A stretch of 64,000 nucleotides of DNA from CAYZBM01 sp964476705 (GTDB lineage: Bacteria; Pseudomonadota; Alphaproteobacteria; Rickettsiales; UBA6187), in the NCBI GenBank assembly GCA_964476705.1, contig CAYZBM010000002.1, positions 1-64,000 on the forward strand, in the 5' to 3' direction. The translations under genes and the position numbers were made by a program. This document shows positions 25,612-33,793 of this stretch, one piece after another. The notes under the pieces were generated by a model that saw only the letters and a program-made list of their open reading frames with translations, did not search any database and was not told the origin of the DNA. Each line of letters begins with the position of its first letter. The stretch's first letter is position 1.

Positions 25612-26884
25612 ATTTCTTTGGCAAAAAGATAGTAATTTTTGGACAGATTTAGCCAAACTTCATGAAAGTGAGTCTTCTTACTTACATGATGTGGATAAAA
25701 ATGTGGATAAGATTATCGCGGATATAAAAGAATTTGGTGATAAAAGTCTAGTTGATTATACTCTTAAGTTTGACGGTCACGATAATATTTTAGTTACTAA
25801 AGCTGAAATAGATGAAGCAATAAAACAATGTGATAAACAAGTATATGCGGCTTTAATTGCTGCAAAAGAAAGAATCTTTGCTTATCATCAAAAACAACTA
25901 CCTCAAGATTTTGATTATGTTGACAATATTGGAGTACGCTTAGGTAATCTATGGCGGGCTATAGATAAAGTTGGAGTATATGTTCCTGGAGGATTAGCTT
26001 CTTATCCAAGTTCAGTGCTAATGAATGCGATCCCGGCGATTGTTGCTGGAGTTAAATCTATTTCGATGGTAGTTCCGGCACCAAAAAATCAAATTAGTCC
26101 TTATGTGTTGGCTGCGGCTAACATACTTGGCATTGAAAAAATATATAAAATTGGTGGAGCGCAGGCAGTTGCAGCTTTGGCTTATGGCACAGAGACTATA
26201 CATAAAGTTGATAAAATAGTAGGTCCAGGGAATATCTATGTAGCTACGGCTAAACGTAAATTATTTGGTCAAGTTGGAATTGACATGATTGCCGGTCCTT
26301 CTGAAATTATGGTAGTTGCCGATAAAAATAATAATCCAGAATGGGTGGCCGCTGACTTATTGTCACAAGCTGAACATGATAAAGATGCTAGCGCAATATT
26401 AGTTACTGATAATAAAGAGTTCGCAGATAAAGTTATTAAACAAATAGATTTATTTTTAGCTAAATTTACGCGGAAAGATATCACTAAAGCTAGTTGGGAT
26501 AATAATGGTTTAGTTATTATTTTAGATAATTTAAGTGCTGTAAATAAAGTAATAAATCTTTTTGCGCCAGAGCATTTAGAATTATGTTTAGATGATGATT
26601 TTATCGCCAATTTATTACCGCAGATTAATAATGCGGGAGCAATATTTTTAGGTAAATATACTCCGGAGGCTATTGGTGATTACATAGCCGGGCCTTCTCA
26701 TGTGCTTCCTACTTCGGGAACTGCAAGATTTTCTTCTGGATTGTCAGTATATGATTTCTTAAAAAGAATATCTCTAATTGGCTGTAAACCTGAATCATTT
26801 GCTTCTCTGGCAAAAAATACTGAAATTTTAGCCACAGCTGAGCATTTAGAAGCTCATGCTTTATCTATATCTATCAGAGATTAG
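25604..26884 (+). CDS. hisD: histidinol dehydrogenase
   Basis: A 426-residue zinc enzyme that makes histidine from histidinol in two NAD-linked oxidations. Conserved parts: VYVPGGLASYPSSVLMNAIPA, GAQAVAALAYGT, VGPGNIYVATAKR, GIDMIAGPSEIMV, LLSQAEHD (catalytic Glu/His region), and GPSHVLPTSGTARFSSGL near the C-terminus (each a short piece). Translation is coupled to hisG by an 8-base overlap. The hisGD pair is placed in front of infA; in many Alphaproteobacteria hisD likewise lies close to infA. Confidence 0.96.
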   Translation: MVRFLWQKDSNFWTDLAKLHESESSYLHDVDKNVDKIIADIKEFGDKSLVDYTLKFDGHDNILVTKAEIDEAIKQCDKQVYAALIAAKERIFAYHQKQLPQDFDYVDNIGVRLGNLWRAIDKVGVYVPGGLASYPSSVLMNAIPAIVAGVKSISMVVPAPKNQISPYVLAAANILGIEKIYKIGGAQAVAALAYGTETIHKVDKIVGPGNIYVATAKRKLFGQVGIDMIAGPSEIMVVADKNNNPEWVAADLLSQAEHDKDASAILVTDNKEFADKVIKQIDLFLAKFTRKDITKASWDNNGLVIILDNLSAVNKVINLFAPEHLELCLDDDFIANLLPQINNAGAIFLGKYTPEAIGDYIAGPSHVLPTSGTARFSSGLSVYDFLKRISLIGCKPESFASLAKNTEILATAEHLEAHALSISIRD

Positions 26885-26976
26885 TATCAATATTGAAAAA
26901 TCAGTTGCTTTATTGCTGGTTTTAGGGTAATGCACAGTGTGTTTTAAAGAATAATTTCAAGAAAGATTTGTATATT

Positions 26977-27198
26977 ATGGCGAAAGAGGAACTAATAGAA
27001 TTTGAAGGTGTGGTACTAGAGTTATTACCAAATGCCATGTTCCGTATAAAATTGGATAATGGTCATGAAATCTTAGGACATACTTCAGGAAGAATGCGGA
27101 AAAATAGAATTAGAGTTTTAGTTGGCGATAAAGTTACCGTTGAAATGACTCCTTATGATCTTACTAAGGGCCGAGTTATTCACCGTCATAAAAACTAA
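26977..27198 (+). CDS. infA: translation initiation factor IF-1
   Basis: A 73-residue S1/OB-fold protein, the normal IF-1 length. Hallmarks are EFEGVVLELLPNAMFRIKLDNG, ILGHTSGRMRKNRIRVLVGD and VTVEMTPYDLTKGRVIHRHK (in pieces). It binds the ribosomal A site during initiation. I start it at the ATG of 26977 (MAKEELIEF); the upstream in-frame TTG at 26968 would add three residues and fits less well with the GAAAGA ribosome binding site. Confidence 0.96.
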   Translation: MAKEELIEFEGVVLELLPNAMFRIKLDNGHEILGHTSGRMRKNRIRVLVGDKVTVEMTPYDLTKGRVIHRHKN

Positions 27199-27222
27199 TA
27201 TAATTTAAAAGAGTATAACATT

Positions 27223-27792
27223 ATGGCAAAGCTGATCTTAGCATCATCTTCTGAGAGAAGATTATGGCTACTTGAACGGATTGGAATTAAGCCAGATTTG
27301 ATTATTCCTGCCGATATAGATGAATCTCAACATAAAAAAGAAAAAAATACTGATTATGTTGATAGAATGTCTAGAGAAAAACTAGCTAAAGTTGCTAAAG
27401 ATAACCGGGGAAGTATAATTATTGCCGCGGATACTATAGTTATATCCAGAGGTCGGATTTTGCCTAAAGCTGAGACAGATGAGCAAGTAAGATATTGCTT
27501 AAATAGTATGTCAGGTAGAGCTCATAGAGTTATTACTTCAGTTTCTGGAATTTCTGCCAATCAAGATAGAATTATTACCAAGAAAATTTGTACTCGGGTT
27601 ATTTTTAAAAAATTAAGCGAATCTGAAATTGAGGCTTATGTGCTCGGTAAAGAAGGTTTAGGTAAAGCAGGCGGCTATGCCATACAGGCCTATGCAGATT
27701 CTTTTGTATTGTCACTTAATGGCTCTTATAGCAATATAGTTGGACTGCCTTTATATACTACCAAAAATATTCTCACCACTTTAGGTTATTAA
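27223..27792 (+). CDS. maf: Maf-like nucleotide pyrophosphatase
   Basis: A 189-residue protein beginning LILASSSERRLWLLERIGI, with the YVDRMSREKLAKVA segment, the IIAADTIVI acidic site and a C-terminal GLGKAGGYAIQ ... NIVGLPL. Maf enzymes hydrolyse non-canonical or modified nucleoside triphosphates (dTTP/UTP or m7GTP classes) to limit misincorporation. The position directly after infA is the common alphaproteobacterial one. Confidence 0.93.
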   Translation: MAKLILASSSERRLWLLERIGIKPDLIIPADIDESQHKKEKNTDYVDRMSREKLAKVAKDNRGSIIIAADTIVISRGRILPKAETDEQVRYCLNSMSGRAHRVITSVSGISANQDRIITKKICTRVIFKKLSESEIEAYVLGKEGLGKAGGYAIQAYADSFVLSLNGSYSNIVGLPLYTTKNILTTLGY

Positions 27793-27974
27793 ATTGATTC
27801 TTTATGGTAATTTTGTCGTTGAAGTTGATTTAGCTGTACTCATCCCGGATTAAATCCTGGACAGGCTCATACTAAAATACGCTGCGCTAACTAAAGCAAC
27901 TTCGCCTAAAAATTCCTCAAAAATAATCAATTTAAGACCGTTATATCGAAAAATCTTTTAATTAAATTAAGTTT

Positions 27975-28130
27975 ATGCCTTGTCCAATTTGTAAAAAAAC
28001 AGCAGATGAAAAATATAAGCCCTTTTGTAGTAAAAGATGCGCAGATGTCGATCTGGGTCATTGGTTTATGGGTTCTTATGCGGTAGGAGCGGTAGAGAAT
28101 GAGGATGATAAAGAGGAAAATACAGAATAA
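27975..28130 (+). CDS. yacG: DNA gyrase inhibitor YacG-type zinc protein
   Basis: A 51-residue protein with the zinc-binding pattern CPIC at residues 3-6 and CSKRC at 18-22, then the family signature ADVDLGHWFMGSYAV and an acidic tail. YacG binds GyrB and inhibits gyrase in E. coli. The gene order infA-maf-yacG supports the call. The 182 bases between maf and yacG hold no other gene; they include a weak hairpin (ATCCCGGATTAAATCCTGGA, near 27841). Confidence 0.9.
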   Translation: MPCPICKKTADEKYKPFCSKRCADVDLGHWFMGSYAVGAVENEDDKEENTE

Positions 28131-28192
28131 TAGGCTCTTCATCAAATATAGTATTTCTTAATCTACTATATTTGGAATATAAGAGAAAAGCC

Positions 28193-28268
28193 TGGTGCCC
28201 AGAGGCGGAATCGAACCACCGACACAGGGATTTTCAGTCCCTTGCTCTACCGACTGAGCTATCTGGGC
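28193..28268 (-). tRNA. tRNA-Phe (anticodon GAA)
   Basis: The minus strand reads GCCCAGATAGCTCAGTCGGT..., anticodon loop CTGAAAATC (GAA), T loop TTCGATT, acceptor TCTGGGC followed by ACCA with the CCA encoded. All arms pair. It follows yacG, a common alphaproteobacterial linkage. Confidence 0.96.
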
Positions 28269-28330
28269 AAAAAGATATTGAGGCTTTATAATACAAAAGA
28301 TGTAGCCTGTCTAGTAATAGTTTTGAGTAT

Positions 28331-28741
28331 TTAGGCGGTATAAAGAAGATTTAATTGAGCTGCTGCTTGCGACAGTTTTTTGTCTAAGGTGGCAATTTTG
28401 CAGCTTCTTCTTAAAGCTAGCTCAAGATATGCGGCGTCATAGGTAGTTAAATCGTGATTTGTAGATAAATAGATTATTTCGGGGGCATTAAAAGTATAAT
28501 CTGATTCTATCTCGGTATTATTGAGTAAATTAGTATAAAGTATTAGATCGGTTTTTGTAATGCGATTTCTTCTAAAGCTCATTAATATAGCATTAGCAGC
28601 TTCTATGAAAAATATATTTGGGACTACGGCTTTGAGCTCATTATTAACTAATTTGTCCACTAATCCAAACGATAAGGGATTAAATTCATCTTTAAGCATT
28701 GCTGAGATAAAAACTGAGCAGTCTATTACTACACTTACCAT
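28331..28741 (-). CDS. vapC: VapC-type PIN-domain toxin
   Basis: A 136-residue PIN endoribonuclease. The acidic active-site residues are D7 (VVIDCSVFIS), E47 (FFIEAANAIL), D99 (LTTYDAAYLELA) and D118 (ATLDKKLS). VapC toxins cut tRNA or rRNA when released from the antitoxin. It overlaps the upstream antitoxin gene by 7 bases, the usual operon layout. All catalytic residues are present, so the toxin is likely active. Confidence 0.9.
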   Translation of the reverse strand: MVSVVIDCSVFISAMLKDEFNPLSFGLVDKLVNNELKAVVPNIFFIEAANAILMSFRRNRITKTDLILYTNLLNNTEIESDYTFNAPEIIYLSTNHDLTTYDAAYLELALRRSCKIATLDKKLSQAAAQLNLLYTA

Positions 28742-29001
28742 TTCCTACCTTCTTCAATCAGGCTTTTTAAATCATCTATATCGGTTGCTATAGGTTTTGC
28801 TCTAACTAAATCTCTTAATTCTTTAAAAAAATTAGCTTGTTTTTCACTTTTCTTTTTCCCAGGAGGGGTAAGAATTGCAACAGTATTTCCTCGATTAGTG
28901 ATTGTAAATTCTTCACCATTTTGTACTCGCATAACTATTTCAGAAAGATGAGTTTTTAATTCAAAAATTCCTATAGAGTTTTCTTCCATTTTTTTACCCA
29001 T
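28735..29001 (-). CDS. vapB: Phd/YefM-type antitoxin, partner of VapC
   Basis: An 88-residue antitoxin. The N-terminal DNA-binding domain matches Phd/YefM (GIFELKTHLSEIVMRVQNGEEFTITNRGNTVAILTP, recognised in pieces) and the C-terminal part is the flexible toxin-binding tail ending EEGRKW. The gene could start at the ATG of 29001 or at a second ATG at 28989. A 20-base palindrome lies against the start (29004-29023), the expected site for autoregulation. Confidence 0.88.
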   Translation of the reverse strand: MGKKMEENSIGIFELKTHLSEIVMRVQNGEEFTITNRGNTVAILTPPGKKKSEKQANFFKELRDLVRAKPIATDIDDLKSLIEEGRKW

Positions 29002-29003
29002 AT

Positions 29004-29023
29004 AACTAGTTATATAACTAGTT
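29004..29023. promoter_or_regulatory. perfect palindrome upstream of the vapBC-type operon, likely operator
   Basis: AACTAGTTATATAACTAGTT is a perfect 20-base inverted repeat, built of two ACTAGT half-sites around TATATA, starting two bases before the antitoxin ATG. Phd/VapB proteins bind such palindromes to repress their own operon. The TATATAACT part may also serve as a -10 element. Prediction only. Confidence 0.6.
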
Positions 29024-29094
29024 TAGTTCTAAATAACTGTAAAGTCAAGCTATTCTATGGTTAATAGTCTTTTCCTGCCTCGAAAGAGCCATTT

Positions 29095-30042
29095 CTATAC
29101 ATAATGCATTGAGGGGCGTGCTCTACTGGAACTGGATTCCAACTGGGTTCTTATTTTACTAGCTTCAGAAATTTTCTTAGCCATTTCTAAATTTCCCATT
29201 TCCTTAGCAAATTGATCCGCAGTTTGATTATTTTTATTTTTTTGAGATAGATCGATATTTTTATTATTTAAAAGATAATCAACTATTTTTGGCATATTGC
29301 ATTTTACGGCCACAAATAATAGATTAGGAGCATTACTATCTAATTTTCTATGGCTATTAATTTCTAAGCTTAAAGGCAGCAAATAAAGAGCTATATCTTC
29401 ATATCCTTTTTGCATAGCGGCTATTATTGGAGATATTTGCTGTATATTTGATTTATATTGAAAGTCAGGATTGGCGCCATATTGGGTAAGAAGTTTAACC
29501 ATTTCAAAGTTACCATTAGCAGCTGCGACAGCTAAGTGGGTATAATAATATCCATCATTGGCTTTGGCCATTTTTGAATCTAAAATTATTTGTGCAATTT
29601 CCTTATATCCTTTAATTGCGCATACAGTTAGACATTGTCTTAAAATAGTAGATAGCTCATCGGAAGTTACTTTAGTATGCTTAGATATTTGTCTTTCTTT
29701 AATTATATTATTTAATCTATTTAAAAATAATTGTGGTTCATTATCTAATGTTGCATCAACTAATGGATTTTTCTTATTTAAATAGTCTGTAGTAAAAAGT
29801 TGAGTGTTATGAAGTGGGCTTATAGGAGATACAGCATTAGTAGTAGAGTCCTTATGAGGTTTATGCTCATTTGGAGCCGAAAAAGACCTTGTGGTATTTA
29901 CTAAACGCGAAGGATGTATTAATGTATGATTTAATACTGGAGTTAAGAGATGGCGATCGGTATTTTGTCCTGCCATAAATCTTGCGGTAGCAACAGAGGC
30001 TGTTGGTAATAATCTTCGGGCTAATACTCTTGCTAGGCTCAT
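29095..30042 (-). CDS. ankyrin-repeat protein, possible effector
   Basis: A 315-residue protein. Residues about 140-290 contain ankyrin repeats (YYTHLAVAAANGNFEMVKLLTQYGANPDFQ, then ISPIIAAMQKGYEDIALYLLP, PNLLFVAVKCNMPKIVDYLLNN and a final NQTADQFAKEMGNLEMAKKI, cited in pieces). Ankyrin repeats mediate protein binding and are typical of effectors of intracellular bacteria. The first 50 residues lack Asp and Glu except D29, are rich in Arg, Ala, Leu and Ser, and contain RSFSAP, resembling a mitochondrial presequence. No Sec signal is seen. It lies between two toxin-antitoxin pairs. Confidence 0.8.
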   Translation of the reverse strand: MSLARVLARRLLPTASVATARFMAGQNTDRHLLTPVLNHTLIHPSRLVNTTRSFSAPNEHKPHKDSTTNAVSPISPLHNTQLFTTDYLNKKNPLVDATLDNEPQLFLNRLNNIIKERQISKHTKVTSDELSTILRQCLTVCAIKGYKEIAQIILDSKMAKANDGYYYTHLAVAAANGNFEMVKLLTQYGANPDFQYKSNIQQISPIIAAMQKGYEDIALYLLPLSLEINSHRKLDSNAPNLLFVAVKCNMPKIVDYLLNNKNIDLSQKNKNNQTADQFAKEMGNLEMAKKISEASKIRTQLESSSSRARPSMHYV

Positions 30043-30182
30043 TCTTATCTTCCTTTATTTGATTTTGCTTCATTTCTTTGGTTTGGGTGGTCTGGAGAGC
30101 TATGGCTATCTGTAAATAATGTTCTAACCAAGCTATCATTAAAATTATTACCTTTTTCTCCAACTAAATGAGTTTCACTTAT

Positions 30183-30203
30183 ATAGTATTTCATGATTGA
30201 AAT
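30183..30203 (-). repeat. fragment of palindromic element family B (tail)
   Basis: ATAGTATTTCATGATTGAAAT is the exact reverse complement of the last 21 bases of the family B copy at 831-980. The rest of the element is not recognisable in the 226 bp between the ankyrin and RES genes, so this is a truncated remnant. Confidence 0.7.
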
Positions 30204-30268
30204 ACCATAATACAAAATAATCTATCGTATTTTTATAACAAAATATGCCGATACACAACAAATATAAG

Positions 30269-30988
30269 TTATATAATAGGGAAAATTCCTTTAAGCAAAA
30301 ACTGTTCTAAAGAAAATATAAATTTCTCTGTTTGTCCATTCTTAGTGAAGGTAATATTTTTATAATCAATATACGCATCAATATTGTTGAGATCTTGTAT
30401 TTTATTTTCTTTAAAAATATCTGGATTAAGAACGGCTAAATTTAGGCCATCTTTATTTCTTGCCGAATAATATAAAATACTATCAAAATTATCATCTCTA
30501 GCTTTTTTACCTATGGTTTGTGAATATTCATAACTAGCTGGATCTGATATTTTGCTCTTTAATTTTTTCCATATTTTATCACTTAAATTTAAATTAGCTT
30601 TATTTTCAACTAATACCGAAAAAGCAGTATATTGTACTACTGATGGCCTTAAGACGGCGTCACTATCAAGTAAAAAACGGAAACGATAATAAGCAGCTTC
30701 TGATAACATAGTATGCTGATCGAGACTGGCATAAAATATTCCACTTTCTTGTGCTGATCCGAATCTTGAGCCGTGATTTAATGGTGGATAGCGAAAAGGA
30801 GTTTTTAGTAAATAATGAAATGAATCTGCTTTTGCCAAAGTTGGATAGGGAGGTTTATTATTGTCAATTAATTCTTCTAGAATTTCTTGCTCTAAATCAG
30901 AGTCAACAAGTTGCCTAGTTGCTATATAGGATTGAGCCTCAACAATTCTATAAACTTTGTTTTTAAAATATGATTTAATTAATTTCAT
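30269..30988 (-). CDS. RES-domain toxin (NAD+-degrading type)
   Basis: A 239-residue protein with the RES-domain core: VYRIVEAQ near residue 14, then NHGSRFGSAQESGIFYASLDQHTMLSEAAYYR (the Arg and Ser of the R-x-G/S motif, and the conserved Glu), and a later YSQTIGKKARDDNFDSILYYSAR region, cited in pieces. RES toxins are ADP-ribosyltransferase-like and degrade NAD+. It lies downstream of an Xre-type antitoxin gene with a 29-base gap, as in other RES-Xre pairs. It is longer than the smallest RES toxins, with a C-terminal extension of about 40 residues. Confidence 0.83.
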   Translation of the reverse strand: MKLIKSYFKNKVYRIVEAQSYIATRQLVDSDLEQEILEELIDNNKPPYPTLAKADSFHYLLKTPFRYPPLNHGSRFGSAQESGIFYASLDQHTMLSEAAYYRFRFLLDSDAVLRPSVVQYTAFSVLVENKANLNLSDKIWKKLKSKISDPASYEYSQTIGKKARDDNFDSILYYSARNKDGLNLAVLNPDIFKENKIQDLNNIDAYIDYKNITFTKNGQTEKFIFSLEQFLLKGIFPII

Positions 30989-31017
30989 TGGAGATATAGT
31001 ATTTTAATTTAAAAGAA

Positions 31018-31416
31018 TTATATTTTGCCTCTGATGCTATCTAGATAATTAACTACTTTTACCATTCCACTTATGGTTTTCATTAATTCTAAGGGAATAC
31101 CATTTAAAGATTTATTATTACTTCTTAGCCATTGTTTTTCATTTTCCAATACATTACCTAAAATGGCATCTAAGGCTCTAAAGATGCGGATGAATAATAA
31201 AACTAGTTCCCCTTCCTTGCTCTTAGGGTTAATACCCTTATCTTTATTACTAGAAAGCCGACTAATAGTTGCTTCGCTTGAGCCAATTATACTAGCTAAA
31301 TCTTTATTACTTAAATCCCATAATTTGGCTGCCTTAAATAAGGCTTTTTTAAGAACTAATTCTTGGGATGGTTTAATGTCTTTTCTTTTCATAGAGCTAA
31401 TAAAAATATATTTCAT
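31018..31416 (-). CDS. Xre/MbcA/ParS-type antitoxin for the RES toxin
   Basis: A 132-residue protein. Residues about 18-60 form a helix-turn-helix (KAAKLWDLSNKDLASIIGSSEATISRLS) and residues about 75-125 the toxin-binding DUF2384 part (LFIRIFRALDAILGNVLENEKQWLRS, then NGIPLELMKT). Such proteins neutralise RES toxins and repress their operon. The start is uncertain: the ATG at 31416 would be nearly leaderless given the TATAAT at 31422-31427, and the ATG at 31392 (MKRKDIKPSQ) may be the true one. The RES gene follows in the same direction. Confidence 0.83.
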   Translation of the reverse strand: MKYIFISSMKRKDIKPSQELVLKKALFKAAKLWDLSNKDLASIIGSSEATISRLSSNKDKGINPKSKEGELVLLFIRIFRALDAILGNVLENEKQWLRSNNKSLNGIPLELMKTISGMVKVVNYLDSIRGKI

Positions 31417-31421
31417 ATGAA

Positions 31422-31450
31422 ATTATAGCATAAAAATTTTGCAAATGCAA
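31422..31450 (-). promoter_or_regulatory. putative promoter of the RES-Xre operon
   Basis: On the minus strand a perfect TATAAT (31422-31427) lies 17 bases from TTGCAT (31445-31450, a weak -35 element). Transcription would begin at about the ATG at 31416, which argues for translation from the second ATG at 31392 or for a leaderless mRNA. Confidence 0.4.
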
Positions 31451-31522
31451 TAGATATGTTTAAGTTTAAATATTAATGCAATATTAACATTTTTCACGGG
31501 TAACTAATTAATATTAAGAAAA

Positions 31523-32314
31523 TTAACTATAAGGCGGGCAATTAAACCCCTTAGGCGAAGAAGTAAAGATCTCAAACCCATCTTTAGTCACGCCTAAACT
31601 ATGTTCAAATTGAGCGGAGAGAGATTTATCTTTAGTCCATACTGTCCAGCCATCTTTTTGATTAAGTACAGTATGGTAATTACCAATATTGACCATAGGT
31701 TCTATAGTAAAAAACATTCCTTCCTCAAGTACAGTTCCAGTTCCAGGAGTTCCAAAATGCATTATATTAGGTTCGGTATGAAATATTCTTCCTAAGCCAT
31801 GGCCGCAATAATCACGAACAACTGAGTAATTATGTTTTTCAACATAGGTTTGGATAGCATGGCCAATATCACCTAATCTTTTACCGGGCTTTACTTGCTC
31901 AATACCTAACATCATTGCTTCGTATGTAATTTTACATAAACGTCTAGCTTTAATTGAAGGCTCGCCTACAAAATACATCCGGCTAGTATCGCCATGCCAA
32001 CCATCTACAATAACTGTGACATCGATATTAACTATATCGCCATCTTTGAGTTTGCGGTCGTCTGGTATACCATGGCAAACTACATGGTTAACTGAGGTGC
32101 AAATAGATTTGGGAAAACCGCGATAACCAAGTGGAGCAGGTATTGCATTATTTTGGATAATCATATCATGACAAAGCTGGTTTAGCTTATTGGTATCAAC
32201 ACCAGGCTTAACATAATCTTTAATAAAGTCTAGAACCTGGGCGGCAAGCAATCCTGCTTTACGCATGGCAATAAAATCTTCTTTATTATGTATCTCTATT
32301 TTACTTTGCAACAT
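31523..32314 (-). CDS. map: methionine aminopeptidase, type I
   Basis: A 263-residue metalloprotease that removes the initiator methionine from new proteins. Metal ligands appear in order: NIDVTVIVDGWHGDTSRMY (two Asp), YCGHGLGRIFHTEP (His), TIEPMV (Glu) and AQFEHSLGVT (Glu), with the substrate-side His in NHVVCHGIP. The length and the N-terminal AMRKAGLLAAQVL segment fit the alphaproteobacterial type I enzyme. Confidence 0.96.
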   Translation of the reverse strand: MLQSKIEIHNKEDFIAMRKAGLLAAQVLDFIKDYVKPGVDTNKLNQLCHDMIIQNNAIPAPLGYRGFPKSICTSVNHVVCHGIPDDRKLKDGDIVNIDVTVIVDGWHGDTSRMYFVGEPSIKARRLCKITYEAMMLGIEQVKPGKRLGDIGHAIQTYVEKHNYSVVRDYCGHGLGRIFHTEPNIMHFGTPGTGTVLEEGMFFTIEPMVNIGNYHTVLNQKDGWTVWTKDKSLSAQFEHSLGVTKDGFEIFTSSPKGFNCPPYS

Positions 32315-32418
32315 TTTAGTTTAATTACCTTGTAAGATGGGCTTTAAATATGTATTTTTAAAGATTATAACACGGAGTCTAGTATATACAATTAATATTT
32401 AAAATAATGAGATAAAAA

Positions 32419-33141
32419 GTGATAGTTACAGCCGCAGTTATTGTTATAGGTAATGAGATTTTATCTGGAAGAACTCAAGATAGAAACATCAATTTTATTG
32501 CTTTAGAATTAGTTGCTTTGGGAATAAAACTGCAAGAGATTAGGGTTATTCCTGATATACATGAAACTATAGTTGAGGTAGTTAGAGAATTATCCGCTAA
32601 ATATAACTATATTTTTACTACCGGTGGAATTGGACCTACTCACGATGATATTACAACTGAGGCTGTAGCTGCGGCATTTAATGTGAGCTTATATCGGCAT
32701 CCAGAGGCGGTTAAAAGCCTAGCTGATTATTATGGTGCGGATGGACTAACTGCCGCTCGATTAAAAATGGCCGATGTACCAGATGGTGCAGAATTGATTC
32801 CTAATTCCGTAAGTTCAGCCCCTGGATATAAAAAAGAAAATGTTTATGTTATGGCCGGAATTCCTAAAATTATGCAAGAGATGTTTTTAAGTGCAAAGAA
32901 ATATCTAAAAGGCGGTAATGTTACAAAATCAGAAGAGGTTTCTGCATATGTTTCTGAAAGTAAAATTGCTGGAGATTTAAGTCTAATTCAAGATAGATTT
33001 AGTAATGTTGAAATAGGTAGTTATCCTTTTAGTGAAAATGGTAAATATGGCGTTAGTATAGTACTAAGGTCTGATGATGAGAAGTCTTTAGCTAAGGCTA
33101 AAGAAGAGGTGATTTTAATGTTTGCAAGTATTACAAGCTAA
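32419..33141 (+). CDS. molybdopterin-binding (CinA N-terminal-like) protein
   Basis: A 240-residue protein of the MoaB/MogA-like fold found alone, as in the N-terminal half of CinA: AVIVIGNEILSGRTQDRN at the start, FTTGGIGPTHDDITTEAVAAAF (the conserved G-G-x-G-P-T-x-D-D), and APGYKKENVYVMAGIPKIMQEM. The C-terminal deamidase domain of full CinA is absent. The start is GTG with GAGAT upstream. It may act in competence/damage-type nucleotide clean-up (ADP-ribose pyrophosphatase in CinA relatives), which is not certain here. Confidence 0.88.
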   Translation: MIVTAAVIVIGNEILSGRTQDRNINFIALELVALGIKLQEIRVIPDIHETIVEVVRELSAKYNYIFTTGGIGPTHDDITTEAVAAAFNVSLYRHPEAVKSLADYYGADGLTAARLKMADVPDGAELIPNSVSSAPGYKKENVYVMAGIPKIMQEMFLSAKKYLKGGNVTKSEEVSAYVSESKIAGDLSLIQDRFSNVEIGSYPFSENGKYGVSIVLRSDDEKSLAKAKEEVILMFASITS

Positions 33142-33161
33142 ACTAAAGTTGGGTAATTATT

Positions 33162-33608
33162 CTAGAACTCCATTTTAAAACCAATTTTAGGCGCAGTAAA
33201 TTTTTTTTCTAAACCAAAAGAAAAGAAGAACTTTTTATTTTTAGTTTCAAATAATTTAGTTTCCGCACTAATACTTTTATTCCGACGATAAAAAGTTACG
33301 ATCCTAGTTTCTTCTTTTTTGTTAGGCTCGCTGAAATTTTTTACCTTACCTAATTTTATAGCTCCTAGATTTGACCTTCTTACATTGCTTGATTGATCTT
33401 GTGCATATTCTTTTTTTAATTCGCGACTAGTTAAATATTCTAGTTTTGTATCTCCAAAAGAGTCAATTTTGGCAACTCTAGTTTTTATATTATTTTGTAA
33501 GTTACTACGAAATTGTTCTGGGGTATAAGCACAGCCTGACATGATAATTGATGTTAGCATCATTAGTAGAAAACGTTCTATTAAATAAAATATCAGTTTG
33601 TTACGCAT
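33162..33608 (-). CDS. small lipoprotein, unknown function
   Basis: A 148-residue protein with a positively charged N-terminus, a hydrophobic segment (about 7-25) and a lipobox IIMSGC, so it should be a lipoprotein with Cys near residue 26. The mature part is basic, with no family that I recognise; the last third is rich in Phe and Lys (KKFFFSFGLEKKF) and looks beta-forming, ending in F, like a membrane-associated strand. It stands alone, convergent with the cinA-type gene. Confidence 0.65.
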   Translation of the reverse strand: MRNKLIFYLIERFLLMMLTSIIMSGCAYTPEQFRSNLQNNIKTRVAKIDSFGDTKLEYLTSRELKKEYAQDQSSNVRRSNLGAIKLGKVKNFSEPNKKEETRIVTFYRRNKSISAETKLFETKNKKFFFSFGLEKKFTAPKIGFKMEF

Positions 33609-33793
33609 ATATATAACTAAATAACAATACTCCTTTCTATTACTTATATTATACCATATTTTCTTAATTTTTTCATGATTTGTTCCGATTTATAGGGAAT
33701 ATAGTGCTAATATTATTCTTGACAATTATAGTTAAATATGCTAGTTAAAGGCTTTATTGGCATATAAAGCTTTTTCGCCTTAAGGGTTTGATT

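Noticed and set aside
27800..27974. Possible RNA element or riboswitch between maf and yacG
   Set aside because: Only a weak one-mismatch hairpin is visible; the word GGTAATTTTGTCGTT is also found near 62790, which hints at a minor repeat, but there is no riboswitch consensus.
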